From positions 113,180,930 through 113,244,929 of the forward strand of contig OX352762.1 of the NCBI GenBank assembly GCA_947095585.1: a DNA stretch of 64,000 bases, in the 5' to 3' direction. The stretch comes from Nephrocerus scutellatus. Taxonomy: Eukaryota; Arthropoda; Insecta; Diptera; Pipunculidae. The notes below the pieces were generated by a model. It did not search any database, was not told where the DNA came from, and worked only from the letters and a program-made list of their open reading frames with translations. The position numbers and the translations under genes are program-made. Of this stretch, positions 24,170 to 34,385 are shown piece by piece (positions within the stretch are counted from its first letter, which is position 1; every line of letters starts with the position of its first letter).

Positions 24170-24430
24170 TCACCAAAATTTTCACCAAATCTTGACATAT
24201 CGCCCATCCCATTACTCTGCGATCGCCTGTTGCAGCTCCAGCTAAGCTTCATATCCAATATTACTCCGAGATATTTGGCGTTGGGGCTAAGACTGAGACT
24301 TTGGCTATTGAGTTTTGGAAGGATAAAGGCCGGTATTTTAGATTAAGTGGTTTCAGACTTTCCTAGGTTAACTCCAAGACCACAGCTTGATGCCCAGGTG
24401 CTGACTTTACTTTTGTCATAACTTCACGGT
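24170..24430 (-). mobile_element. Fragment of an RNase H-group LINE (RT thumb region)
   Basis: The minus-strand translation gives CGLGVNLGKSETT, then FILPKLNSQSLSLSPNAKYL and GVILDMKLSW. This is the block after the RT palm that is typical of R1/LOA/I-like LINEs (a sequence ending in YLGVILDxKLSW). It may be the part missing from LINE-Y, but identity of family is not shown. It carries a stop after SETT. Confidence 0.7.
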
Positions 24431-24814
24431 AGTCACGCTGCCTTATTCTGAAAACTGTTGCGCTTCTGGCTAGATGTGGGAGCAGTAGCCTCCTTGCTAT
24501 TGCTTTACCATTGGTTGAACTCTGTGCGATATTTAAGTTCATCTGCTGTGTCTATTTCATCAACAGTACCGGCACCCGTATTCTTAGCAATCTTGCTCAG
24601 AATTATGGCAGCCCTCTGGTATTACTGCTTTTAAACAACACCAGCGGTTTTTTTTCTTTTGGTCATGACGCCAAGCGACCTTAGGCAAGGTAGATCCAAG
24701 CAGTGCTGTATTATAGCTGGTACTTGTTGGTACTCAGCTGTTTTTTCTGTGTACTAAATGTGATTCCCACGAGAATTTCGGAAATGATGTCCATCCTGCC
24801 AGAGCCAACACATA
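24431..24814. other. Unassigned spacer
   Basis: A short tract between two LINE fragments; it may be decayed LINE sequence. No motif is recognised. Confidence 0.3.
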
Positions 24815-25450
24815 ATAACAACTGCTAAATTGTACCGACCCATAGCACTTACATACATTTTCAGATTATGAAATGTATTGAAACTTTTCAATATCACTCC
24901 CTCTGATCTGGCTACTATCTACAATGCTTTTATTCACCCTAAACTTGAGTATAATTGTCATATCAAACTGCTAAAGCCAAAAACTATCTTGCAGCTGCAA
25001 GATAGAATATAAAACCGTCCGATAAAACTTATCGGTGACGAAAACATTGCGAAATCAATAGATTAGCTTGAACATCGCAGGAACAATTCCTGCTTTTCAC
25101 TATTTTATCGCTTCTTCTACCAGCGGTGCTTAAAATTAATAGCCAGCTGCATGCCACCTCTCCTTGAATTCAACCGCAATACTCGTGGCGCTCTAAATGC
25201 TCAACAGTTTACCATCAAGCCCATCTTCGGACGTACAGTTAAGTTCAGAGATTAGTTCTTCAGCCGTACAATACGTGTGTGGAATGCTCTGCAAACCTCT
25301 GTCTTTCCACATCACTATGATCCACAGGCATTCGAAACACAAGCTCATAGACATTTCCTCTTGTTTCCATCTCTTCCTAAACGCCAACGCTGTTTCAATC
25401 GTATAGCCGAGCATTAGGGTGCTAACGCTTATACGCGTGCGCAAATTATA
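24815..25450 (+). mobile_element. LINE-X 3' part with internal deletion
   Basis: The tract opens with RT text YRPIALTYIFR near 24835 and then jumps to the post-RT region (SDLATIYNAFIHPKLEYNCH near 24905-24960, LQDRI, IKLIGDENIAKSID), skipping the RT palm. The C-terminus follows: LEFNRNTRGALNAQQFTIKP near 25160-25220, GRTVKFRD, and SVFPHHYDPQAFETQAHRH near 25295-25350. The 3' UTR ends in TATATAAAAAAAAC at about 25455. It is the clearest 3' end of the family here. Stops are present. Confidence 0.85.
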
Positions 25451-26594
25451 TAAAAAAAACTTCTAATGTATTAAGCTTTATATTCCTTAAATTTCATATT
25501 TTGTGGATTAAAGAATTATATACCTTTGTCTAAATATCACCACTCGAATTTTTTTTAAAGGATCCTTCATTAAAAAAATTCTTTACTGTGCACATCCTCT
25601 CAATAACTTCAGTGGCTATTAATCATTCATTAATTTTAATATTGCATATCTTCCGAGAGTTGTATAGCCATAATGCTTACATAAATTAAGCATTGTCCAA
25701 AAACTTATGTAAGCAATTCCAGCAAAGAACTTGATTCACTTAGTTTTGAATACCACACGACCAGCCGGCTGAGCTATAAATTAGACAATTAATTTTTTTT
25801 TTATTTCCTTCGCTCCGATAATTCTCATAAAGCCACAACCAGATACTCTAAAAATAAGCTGAATCAATTTTTCGGTTCTGCCAGCAATGCTCTCTCGTTA
25901 TTATGCTAAAGGGTTTTCCCCATTCACAGGGAAAAACTCAAAGGGACCTTACTCTGTGCTTTAACGCCCTATAGCACTGAAAATTATTCCTCTTGAGAAC
26001 AAATAAAATCAAGCAACTAATGGCCATCACACCACCCACCCACCCATCCACTAAAGGATGACGACTGGCCAGTATGCTGTTTACCTTCCCAACTTGGCAC
26101 TCTCTCGCATATTTAAAAACGCTGCTTTTCCATAATAGAATTTAATCTAGTTGGAGATGTGCCACTAAGTAAAGGTTCTTTTTTTGGAATAAATTTATGC
26201 TTTACAGTTTTAATTTTTTTTTTTCTTATTTTGTTTTTCGCTTTTGGGTTGTGCCAAATGGCGGCAAAGAGAAAAACTTGAAAAACTTACAACGAGTAGC
26301 GCCAGTCTCTGCAATGAAACCGTCACAACAACAGTCTGCCTGCCTTGAGGATGCTCAGTGGCACCACATCGCAGGCAAGGTCCAGTTCCTCTTTGAAAAT
26401 GTCACATAAAAGCAATAAAATGAGAACAATTTAATTAATTCTATTATTTGGAGCATTCTTGAAATGCTACTGTTTGGTGCATTTCACTTAGCTTGCACAA
26501 GCGTCCTGTGACCATACTTTAGTGTAATATCGGAATTGCTCCTTCAGCTTCTCTTTGGCTGTCATAGCATCTTGGTATTGTCATTGGGGGGAAA
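25451..26594. other. Gene-free AT-rich tract
   Basis: No recognised repeat or coding domain. Confidence 0.5.
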
Positions 26595-26785
26595 CAGTGC
26601 TGTCGCCAGCAATCATAGACAAAGTTAGCAAATCGGTTTAAAGTAGCAAGTCCTTGGGATCAGATGACATCCAAGCGGAGCTGATCAAATCTGAAAGGCT
26701 CACACTACACCAATAACCAAGCGATTCATGAACTTTAAGAGCAAGTATGGAAGAAAACATTATAGCTGCTATGAGAGAATTCAGC
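26595..26785 (+). mobile_element. RTE-1 fragment (RT N-terminus)
   Basis: With frame changes, this plus-strand DNA encodes text like NRxKSSKSLGSDDIQAELIKS followed by QAIHEL-EQVWK. It corresponds to NRLKNNKAPGSDGIPAELI and AIHELIVQVWEEEAMP in the copy at 45431-45664. Stops interrupt it. Confidence 0.7.
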
Positions 26786-26806
26786 TGATGTATGTAGGTT
26801 TACCGT

Positions 26807-26925
26807 GAGCGCCGTGGCTCAGTGGAAAAGCGCATGGCTTCTGAGCAGGGGTTCGTGGTTCGAATCACAGTAATACCAAAAGTATTTTTCACGGTGTCCC
26901 AGCTCTTACGAATGGGTAACAAACG
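26807..26925 (+). mobile_element. tRNA-derived SINE, copy 1
   Basis: The head is tRNA-like. Box A TGGCTCAGTGG lies at 26815-26825 and box B GGTTCGAATCA at 26857-26867, a spacing compatible with an internal RNA polymerase III promoter. A non-tRNA body (ACCAAAAGTATTTTTCACGG, TGTCCCAGCTCTTACGAATG) follows. Similar head-plus-body sequences occur at 33343-33445 and on the minus strand at 48835-48945, so this is a repeated element and not a tRNA gene. It sits between two RTE-1 fragments. Confidence 0.7.
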
Positions 26926-26974
26926 TTCAGAGAGTAATAAGCTTCTCAATTCGCCTTCTACCGCAAAGGACTTT

Positions 26975-27180
26975 CCACTATACACTAGCACCTTGGATGT
27001 TATGGTTAAATTCCTGGTTTTGTCTTGTCTTGACAGGTTTTGTTGTCTTTAAGCAACCGTGCGCGTATTTCTGGTTCCATGCTGTTATCGGCTGTTACAG
27101 TTGACCAGAGTAAAGGATTGCATTACCTCAAATTCGCGCCCCACTATTTTAATCGGTGAAAATGGTGCACAACCCCGAAA
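26975..27180 (-). mobile_element. RTE-1 fragment (post-RT region)
   Basis: The sequence matches the minus-strand RTE-1 copies at about 29460-29640 and 44570-44770 nearly word for word: CTTGGATGTTATGGTTAAAT, AAGCAACCGTGCGCGTATTT and TGCTGTTATCGGCTG. In those copies the frame encodes FNYLGSTxAADNSMEPEIRA. Confidence 0.8.
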
Positions 27181-28024
27181 TATCCGAACAATAAAAATAT
27201 CCTTATAAATAAAACTCAGTTTTTTCTCTGCGTGTAGTTCAATGGTGGTGTTGGTTGTCGCTATTATAGTAGTAGTTCAATGGAAGTGGAGGTGGTGGCT
27301 TTTTGGGTATATTGAAAAATTGTCGAAGTGGGCTTTGTTAATTTTAATCAACTTGTCATTTCTGGCCAATACAGTACGGATACGGTTATATGCTTTATAG
27401 TGTACACAATGAACAATATTTCCTTGGAGATTTTATACTTTTAGTCGAACAACTGTTGGCCGTCTGATCAAGGGTATTCTGCTGCTGAAGATTAATCTCA
27501 AATTCCAAGAGTTTTACATGGCTTGGTATATTGTGAAGAATCTGTAAAGAAATCAGGAAGCTTGGAATGGAAAAATCGATTATTTTGTGGAAAAAAAGTC
27601 GGAAAAAAGCGACCAAGTAAGGAGGGTATTTCCTGTTATCAATTTATTATAAAGGGAAAAACACTATTATCTGAGCCATTTTTACAGAATACTTTTAGGA
27701 GTAATCTTTTCATATTTAGAGGGGAACTTAGTGCAACTAAATCACATTTACCTATCATTATAGTTGTGGAAGCGTAGAATAGAACCTTTGAACGATTTGT
27801 ATTTTTTTCCGCTGGACCACTCTAACGAATATCCATTGACGTAGACGTGATAGAACGGTTATAAATAACTGAGAAATGATATTTTATGGTAAAATACAAA
27901 TCGAATTTTTTCTCTCTCCTCCATCTGGTTTTTAACTTTATCGTTCCAAGTGGAAGATTTTTTACTCGATAACACTTATAGCGTCTTTTTCGATGTTGTA
28001 TCATTTTCATACATGGAACTTAGG
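27181..28024. other. Gene-free tract
   Basis: No element or gene recognised. Confidence 0.5.
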
Positions 28025-28440
28025 TATACGTGCAACACAAGTTTATTAATTTACAAATAACAAGTTTAATAAGCAAACAGTAAAGATAGCACAAGTTCAA
28101 AATTTATATTGGTGATAACTTTAAATGTACACAAAAACACCTATTACAACAACACTTGTATTTCACTACTTTTCTTTTAGCTGGTAGCTTTTCAACTACT
28201 CTGGTTGAATTCAAATGAAGAACTAAACTACTTCGGCCAAAGGGCTCTATTTATACTCATTGAAAGGTTTCCACAAACTTCCAATCTTTTATACAGAAAT
28301 ATCGAGAAAATACAAGAACATTGTGGCAACTTCCCTTATTTACAACTAACAACAATAATATGTAAATAAACTATATGTACAATCATGTACCTGAAACAAA
28401 CAAACAGGACAAACCAGTTTGAAAACATGAAATGGAGTAT
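28025..28440 (-). mobile_element. Partial gypsy-type LTR
   Basis: On the minus strand this follows the solo LTR at 43421-44034 in order: AGTATAAATAGAGCCCTTTG with GGCCGAAGTAG (a TATA-like promoter region), a CACCAATATAAATTTTGAAC segment, and ATTAATAAACTTGTGTTG near the 3' end. The terminal TTTCGTAACA is lost and the 5' end is degraded. The sequence differs enough from 43421-44034 to be a related subfamily or a much older copy. The TATAAATA and AATAAA words are consistent with LTR promoter and polyadenylation signals. Confidence 0.75.
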
Positions 28441-28799
28441 TTCCTCCAAAAATTAACAAGTTATTGTTTTCCAAATTTTCCTACTTTCTTTTGCAAAAAT
28501 TTTCTGCGGGAGCATAACGAAGAAAAACAAGAAAAGAATCAACCAAATATGTCATCATGGTCGAGAGAGCATAAAAAATTATGATTTTTGCAGTTTGTGG
28601 GATTTTTAAAACTTTCCTTTGTAATTGTCTTTCTTTCCCAGGACCATAACGAACAAAGCAAAAAAAGAATTACGGAAATCCATCGTTCGAATCGTGAGCT
28701 ATGGCCGCGAATTCATACAAAAATCCCAGGGAAAATATTACTTTCAGCTTTTCCTGAATTTTTCAAATTTTCGGGAAACTTTTCCAAATTTTAAGTTCT
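28441..28799. other. Gene-free tract, partly old repeat
   Basis: At 28660-28720 there is an AATTACGGAAATCCATCGTT segment of the kind often found in retroelement or Helitron tails, but it is too decayed to name. Confidence 0.35.
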
Positions 28800-28925
28800 T
28801 TTTCTGTATAAACCTTACTCAGACGATGAGGAACATTAAAAAAAATGCAAATAGGTCTAGCCGTTCTCAAGTGATGCAGCTACCAACGAACAGCATTTCA
28901 TTTTATTTATATAGAAGATACAAAA
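28800..28925 (+). mobile_element. Decayed transposon tail
   Basis: GGTCTAGCCGTTCTCAAGTG followed by ATTTCATTTTATTTATATAG has the form of a widespread insect 3'-terminal module (AGCCGTTCTCGAG-type text followed by TTTATATAGAAGA). The parent class cannot be fixed from the tail alone. Confidence 0.45.
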
Positions 28926-29010
28926 TTTTAGCTGTAAGTCTCTATTTGAATCTCCAATCATGTAAACATCTGCAAGTTACTCTCAATAAAGAATTATTAT
29001 ATATATCATC

Positions 29011-29645
29011 ATCATCATCATATTTGGCTCTACAACCGGGGTCCGGTCCTGGCCTCTCGCAAAAAGTCTCTCCACTGGTCCTGATTTCGAGCCGATGTCA
29101 TCCAGTTTGGCATCCCTAAACTCTGGGCGTCCTGGTCTACATCCTTTCAGCGTAGGCTTTGCCGGCCTTGCTGTCGTGTTCCATAAATCTTACCGTAAGG
29201 ACTTTCCGAGCAGGATCCGCTTCGCTCATGCAAGCTAGGTGTCCTGCCCACCGGAGCCTACCTAGATTAATTTTCTTCATGATGTCGACATCGCGGTAAC
29301 GCTCGTGGATCTCATCTTTATAGAGTATCCGGAATCGTCCTTCCTCACATACGGGGCCAACAATTCTCCGTAAGACTTTCCTCTCGAACGCGGCTAAGAG
29401 GTCAGAATGCTTTTTTCTAAGCACTCAAGTATCGGATCCATATGTAAGAACCATTGACTTATATATCAGCAGTTTGGATGTTATGATTAAGTTCCTGGAT
29501 TTGAAGAGTCTTGACAGACCATAGTAGGCTTTTTTGGCTTTCAGCAACCGTGCGCGTATTTCTGGTTCCATGCTGTTATCGGCTGCTATAGTTGACCCGA
29601 GATAATTAAAGGAGTGCACTACTTCAAATTCAAAATTATTTTATA
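29011..29645 (-). mobile_element. RTE-1 3' fragment, well preserved
   Basis: The minus strand encodes the post-RT half of the RTE protein: SFNYLGSTIAADNSMEPEIR near 29615, LLKAKKAYYGLSRLFKSRNL, SMVLTYGSDT, a stop where the family has Trp (near 29425), KKHSDLLAAFERKVLRRIVG, EIHERYRDVDIM and LRWAGHLACMSEADPARKVL. A frame break occurs near 29150. The 3' UTR ends in (ATG)n at about 29011-29025. It is 5' truncated within the element, next to a TA-rich tract. It is one of the least decayed LINE pieces here. Confidence 0.9.
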
Positions 29646-30983
29646 TATATATATATACACAAAGTTCAGTGGTACAAATTTTAAAATATCTGTATGTCAT
29701 GAACTCACCGGTAAAATAAATAAATAAAAATAATAATTTGGCTTGAAACTCAATAGCAAGGTCTCTTTAGTTCGCCGGATTTAACTATAACGTTTTGTTG
29801 GTAGCATTATATGATGTTTTTAAGCTCGCTTAACCATTACGAATGCAATCGAAAATCAAATCGCATCACTACTCAACCATAAACCATGTGGTGTGCATAT
29901 AAATAGATCCACAATGGTCATGACATCATTGATGTGTTGCAGTTCAGATGTATTAGATGCAAGTAATGTTCATTCAATTGTGATTAAAGTGGTATTATCC
30001 GCATTTCGTAACAGCAATGGTTGTAATTGTCTGTTTAGGTTTTTTTGTCGAAAATGTTTTGCACTAACCACATTTTGATATCTGCCTTTTCTACTGTTCT
30101 TAATATGCAGTTCCTTAATATGCAGTCCAAAAATTTGGCAACATATCGAACGCTAATCACTAAACGTAGCTATAGTGCCCTCCGTTAATTTAAAGAAAAA
30201 GAGAAAAAGAGAAGAACACAAAAAGCGAAAAACTGCAACTTTGCAATTTACATATTTCAACCGGAAAAGTCAACAGAAATGGAAACATAATTGAACAGTT
30301 TTTGAAACGTACAACCTTGCACTACTTAACCTCCGTGTCCGTAAAGAACCTCATCATGATATCAGGATTCACAAGTCCCTATGATAGTATCATATTATAG
30401 TTTCAGCATTTTATACTCCTCTTAATCAACTTAAAGTAAAAGCTTCATTAGAGCTTTTAAAAAAGGCATCAGCCATGTATACCCATCTGGTTCGTATTCT
30501 TCATCTTGACTCATTTGATGTGATGTATCATGTCACGCGCGTTGCTGTGCTTCAGGCAATCAACTTGTGTGTCCTTGTTGGTGAAGTCTATTCAATGGTT
30601 AAGTGGGCCTGGTATTGTTAGTCGTAAGTCGTTTGCAACTTTTATGTTGAAGCCGGGCTTGTTGTTTTATTTAATTTAAGGTAGAAACATTTTTTTTCAA
30701 CATATAGGTATGTATTACAAACTGCCAACAAACTAACAAATCATAACACCAACCAATGAGTCGGTAAACAGAATAACAAAATAAATCGACCAACAAATTA
30801 ACGAATTAATAAGTGGTGCCAATTAATCAATTATTAATGGACGAGTCAGTAAACAGCTAATTGTCAAAGAAATCAATGAACAAAGATACAGCAGGAGATT
30901 AAAGAATCAGTAAACCAGTAAAGTAACAGGCAGACATGATAGAAAAATATGACTGATAAACCAGCACACAAAGCAGCAACAAT
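29646..30983. other. Gene-free AT-rich tract
   Basis: It starts with a short (TA)n. No further element or coding domain is recognised. Confidence 0.5.
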
Positions 30984-31495
30984 TGAATGTAAAAAAATTC
31001 ATTTTTCGGGTACAAACTTTTATGTTTACATCGACACACGCCACACAGTCCTTTATTATTTGGTAATAATCGCTAAATTTTCTGTTTTTAAGGTAAAATA
31101 CTTCAAAGTTTTTTTCTTTTTTCCACGCATCACACGCGCCACACGCGACTCGCGATACGCGTCATATGCGGAATATCAAAATTGGCTCCTGACATTGAGC
31201 TGCTCACAAAATTTCAGCCTTCTAGGCCGTGCGGTAGTTGGATAAAAGGACCTCAGAAAACGAGAAAATGGTGGCACACGTCATAAGCGGAATAAAAAAT
31301 GCTCCTTTGAAGTTAAAAACGCACAAAACTTCCTCTCTCTAGGTCATTTGGAATATGGCTAAAAAGGACCTCAAAGAAGTCAAAAAAAACAAAAATTTTA
31401 ACCCATCACATGCGACACTCGTCACGGAATATAAAAAGTGCTATTTTGGAATTAGACATTCACAAAATTTTAGCTCTCTAGGTCATGTGAAGTGG
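30984..31495 (+). repeat. Family A tandem-repeat element, copy 3
   Basis: It has the same leader as the other copies (GAATGTAAAAAAATTCATTT, then TTTATTATTTGGTAATAATC). Tandem units with CATCACACGCGCCACACGCG, CTTCTAGGCCGTGCGG and AAAAGGACCTCA follow. It is shorter than copies 1 and 2 and passes directly into family B. Confidence 0.75.
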
Positions 31496-31680
31496 CTCGC
31501 ATATAAGTTTTTAAAGATTATCCCGATTTTCTTCAAATCTTATACATATGTTTATCTACGATGGACAAACCCGCATTTATTTAAAAAAAAAACAACCCAA
31601 AAAATTAAAAATTTTCATCTAAATTCTCTAATCGCAGAAATTGATATGGGAGCCCCTCGATCCTGGGCCATTTTTTTTAT
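31496..31680 (-). repeat. Family B fragment, copy 6
   Basis: CCCGATTTTCTTCAAATCTT, TACGATGGACAAACCCGC and GGGAGCCCCTCGATCCTGGG follow the family B module order. It abuts family A copy 3. Confidence 0.6.
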
Positions 31681-32139
31681 TGTAGAAGAAAATCATCGAA
31701 ACAAACATTTGACATCAGATGTTAAAATTGAAAAAGCTCAGATCATTTTATTCTGAGCACTTAGAGCACGCTCATACTCTGAGCAAATAAGAAACACGAA
31801 CATTTATCTTGAGAACTCTTTGACTGCTCTGAACTAATTTATGAAAACGCCACATGGCAGAATATTGTGAAAACTTGTTGTTCTATCTGTAAGTTGATAT
31901 CGACAACAAAAAAAACGACATCAATAAAAATACAATTCAGTATATAATAAAAATGTAAGTTGAAGTAAGCATAAAACATTTATGTCTCGTTTCATTTGCT
32001 GGGTTCATTTGTGCGTGCGCTAAGATTTCTCTTTCTCTCTCCACCACCAACAAAACCATGCAGCGCAGCCGACTGCGCAGCACACACCGCACAAAGTCCA
32101 TAAAGGGCGACGAATATCTGATGCCAGTACAGATATTTA
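31681..32139. other. Gene-free tract
   Basis: No element recognised; AT-rich, with a C-rich CTCTCTCTCCACCACC patch near 32030. Confidence 0.45.
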
Positions 32140-32790
32140 ATAAATGTATAAGGGCCTTGCGGCCGAACCCGGGACCCGATCACTACCAAATTTTCGAAAA
32201 AGTATTGTTTATTGGGTATACACATGTGTGTAAAATTTGAAGAAAATCGGGTAAATTTTTTAAAATTTTTGTTTGGGAGCCCCCCGACCCCGCAGCCCGA
32301 GGGGCCTCAAAATTTAATAGAAAGTGTTGTCTCCGGAAATACGCATGTGTGCAAAATTTCAATAAAATCGGGCCATGGGAAGTGGGTTAAAAATTGATCG
32401 CAAGAATCCACGACAGACGACCGACCGACGACCGACCGACGACCGACCGACGACCGACCGACAACCGACCGACGACCGACCGACGACCGACCGACGACCC
32501 ACGGGCAAGTGAAGTTAATATAGAGAATTTAAAAATATATATAGGCACCCTCGGCCCTCAGGGCACTATCAATCCAAAAATTGTACAGAAAGTTTTGTCC
32601 ATCGGAAATACACTTTCGTTTAAAATTTGAGGAAAATCGGGTTAATTTTTAAAAAAATTATATTTGTACCTCAAATTTTAATAGAAACTGCTGCCACCAG
32701 AAATACACATGTGTGCAAAGTTTGAATATAATCAGCCTTTAAGAAGTGGGTTAAAAATTTAGCACAATATTGATATATATCATTAGCTTT
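32140..32790 (+). repeat. Family B, fullest copy (copy 7)
   Basis: Module order is GACCCGATCACTACC, ATACACATGTGTGTAAAATT, TGAAGAAAATCGGGT, a GGGAGCCCCCCGACCCCGCA stretch, a second ATGTGTGCAAAATTTCAATA with AAATCGGGCC and AAGTGGGTTAAAAATTG, then a minisatellite, then CCCACGGGCAAGTG and AGAGAATTTAAAA. A second round of weaker modules follows. No protein frame is plausible. The alternating modules look like diverged tandem copies of one unit of about 100-120 bp. Confidence 0.7.
32413..32503 (+). repeat. 11-bp minisatellite (CGACCGACCGA)n
   Basis: About eight near-perfect 11-bp units, one with a G-to-A change. The tract forms the core of family B copy 7 and is the complement of the short GGCTGGCTG tracts in the inverted copies near 10215 and 12845. 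The open frame through it is only repeat text. Confidence 0.9.
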
Positions 32791-32794
32791 TTTT

Positions 32795-34330
32795 TATAAT
32801 TTTCGCACGATTAAGGGGGTTCACACCCTTATAATGGTCGGCTATATGTTTAGCACAGCATAGTCGTTAAGTAAAAGGAGGAGAAAAGAGGAGATGTCTA
32901 TGAGCTTGTGTTTTGAATGTCCGTGGATCATATTGATGTGGGAAGACAGAGCTTGTCATGTGGCATTGCACATACGTGTTGTACGGCTAAAGAACGAATC
33001 CCTGAACTTAACTGTACGTCCGAAGATGGGCTTGAGGGTAAACTGATGAGCATTTAGAGCGCCACGAGTATTGCAGCTGAATTCAAGGAGAGGTGGCATA
33101 CAGCTGGCTATTTCTCTTGAGCACCACTGTTGGTAGAAGCCATAAAACAGTGACAATCAGGAAACGTTCCTGCGGTGTTCAAGTGAATCTAATGATTTCG
33201 CTATCTTTTCGTCACCAATAAGTTTTATCGCGCGGTTTTGTATTCTATCTAGCTGATGCAAAGTAGTTTTAGGCGCACCAGACCAGATATGGCAATTGTA
33301 CTCAAGTTATGGCGAATAAAAGGCTTGTATATATTCTTCTGTGGGCGCCGTGGATCTGTGGATAAGACCATGAACTGCTGAGCAGGGGGTTCGTGTTTCG
33401 AATCCCAGTAACACCAAAATAATAAAATAAAGGAATTGAATTGAGTGGTCCAAAAGATAGCTTCTAATCCAATGAATCAGTTTTTCATTGACTCCATAAG
33501 CACGCATTTTAGAGACAAAAGAGCTTGATGCCAAACTCTGTCAAATGCCTTAGAAATATGGAGTGCAACAGCTTTGCTTTCTCCAAATTGATGCAAAGAC
33601 CGGTTCCACTGTTCGGTTAGATATACCATCAAATCACCAGTAGAACGTTGCCTACGAAATCCGTAAGGCCGGTTATAAGGATTTCGTTGGTTTTAAGATA
33701 TTTCTTAAGCTGAAAATTGATCCGCGTTTCCATCACCTTGGAAAGAATAAATGTAAGTGCTATGGGTCGGTACTAAGAAGGAGACGACGGCTCGCCTTTT
33801 TTGGGTATGGGCTGGACAAAGGCAGTTTTCCAACTTTTCGGGAAGAGTCCAGTTTGCTTTGTAAATCCGAAGGCATACCTTTCTAATCCTAGAAGCCTTT
33901 TTACAGCTCGAGTCATACCATCCAACTTCATTTGGTTTAACAGACTTATTCCTGGAAGGAATACCAATAAGGATGATCTTTGTGATTGCATCAGTGGTTT
34001 CATCCACGTTGCTGTCACGAAACAATAGCGACCAGTTAGTTCTCCCAAAGAAATTGTTAAGGCCGTCCCAATTGGCATTCTCGTATATCCATACGGATTT
34101 TTTTTGGCGTTTTTTCTCTAACTGCGTGGTTAATTAACGAGAAATAAGCTAATACTACTACACAATGGTCTGACGAGCCTAGAGGCGATAATACATTGAA
34201 GGAGTATTTATCAGGTCGAGAGGTAAGGAAGAAGTCAAGAGTGTTTGCGGAATTAATTGCAATGTCAGGTATTCGTGTAGGCTCATTTACAAGCTGAGTA
34301 AGGTTATTATACTCAGCGAGTTTATGTATA
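32795..34330 (-). mobile_element. LINE-X relic with internal deletions and a SINE
   Basis: Minus-strand order from 34330 downward begins with the endonuclease C-terminus (LTQLVNEPTRIPDIA, then SPLGSSDHCVV near 34170). The linker follows (DSNVDETTDAITKIILIGIP, KPNEVGWYDSSCKKASR near 33960-33900). There is an abrupt jump near 33855 to LFPKSWKTAFVQPIPK, then YRPIALTFILSKVMETR near 33740 and SKMRAYGVNEKLIHWIRSYL near 33500. A SINE stands where the RT palm should be. Then come EYIQAF, the post-RT region, and the C-terminus SRTTRMCNA near 32960. At least two deletions have removed the RT catalytic core. The 3' end reads into TTATAAAAAAAA-like text at about 32795. Confidence 0.85.
33343..33445 (+). 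mobile_element. tRNA-derived SINE, copy 2
   Basis: GGGCGCCGTGGATCTGTGGA (box A-like) and TTTCGAATCCCAG (box B) are followed by AACACCAAAATAATAAAATA. The head matches copy 1 at 26807 almost base for base. The body is short and A-rich. It lies inside the minus-strand LINE-X copy, exactly where the RT palm is missing. Confidence 0.7.
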
Positions 34331-34334
34331 TAAA

Positions 34335-34385
34335 AAAAGCCACGGGCACGCGAAATTATTATAGAGAATTTAAAAAAAAAATAGA
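34335..34385 (+). repeat. Family B terminal fragment (copy 8)
   Basis: GCCACGGGCACGCGAAATTA followed by TAGAGAATTTAAAAAA is the segment that follows the minisatellite in copy 7. Confidence 0.55.

Noticed and set aside
26807..26890. Functional tRNA gene
   Set aside because: The head repeats at three places with a shared non-tRNA body, and the acceptor stem does not pair well, so a SINE is the better reading.
28625..29119. 164-codon open frame on the plus strand
   Set aside because: Its last third reads through the 3' UTR of a minus-strand RTE-1 copy, so it cannot be a host gene.
32394..32630. Open frame rich in Arg-Pro-Thr-Asp
   Set aside because: It is the translated 11-bp minisatellite inside family B.
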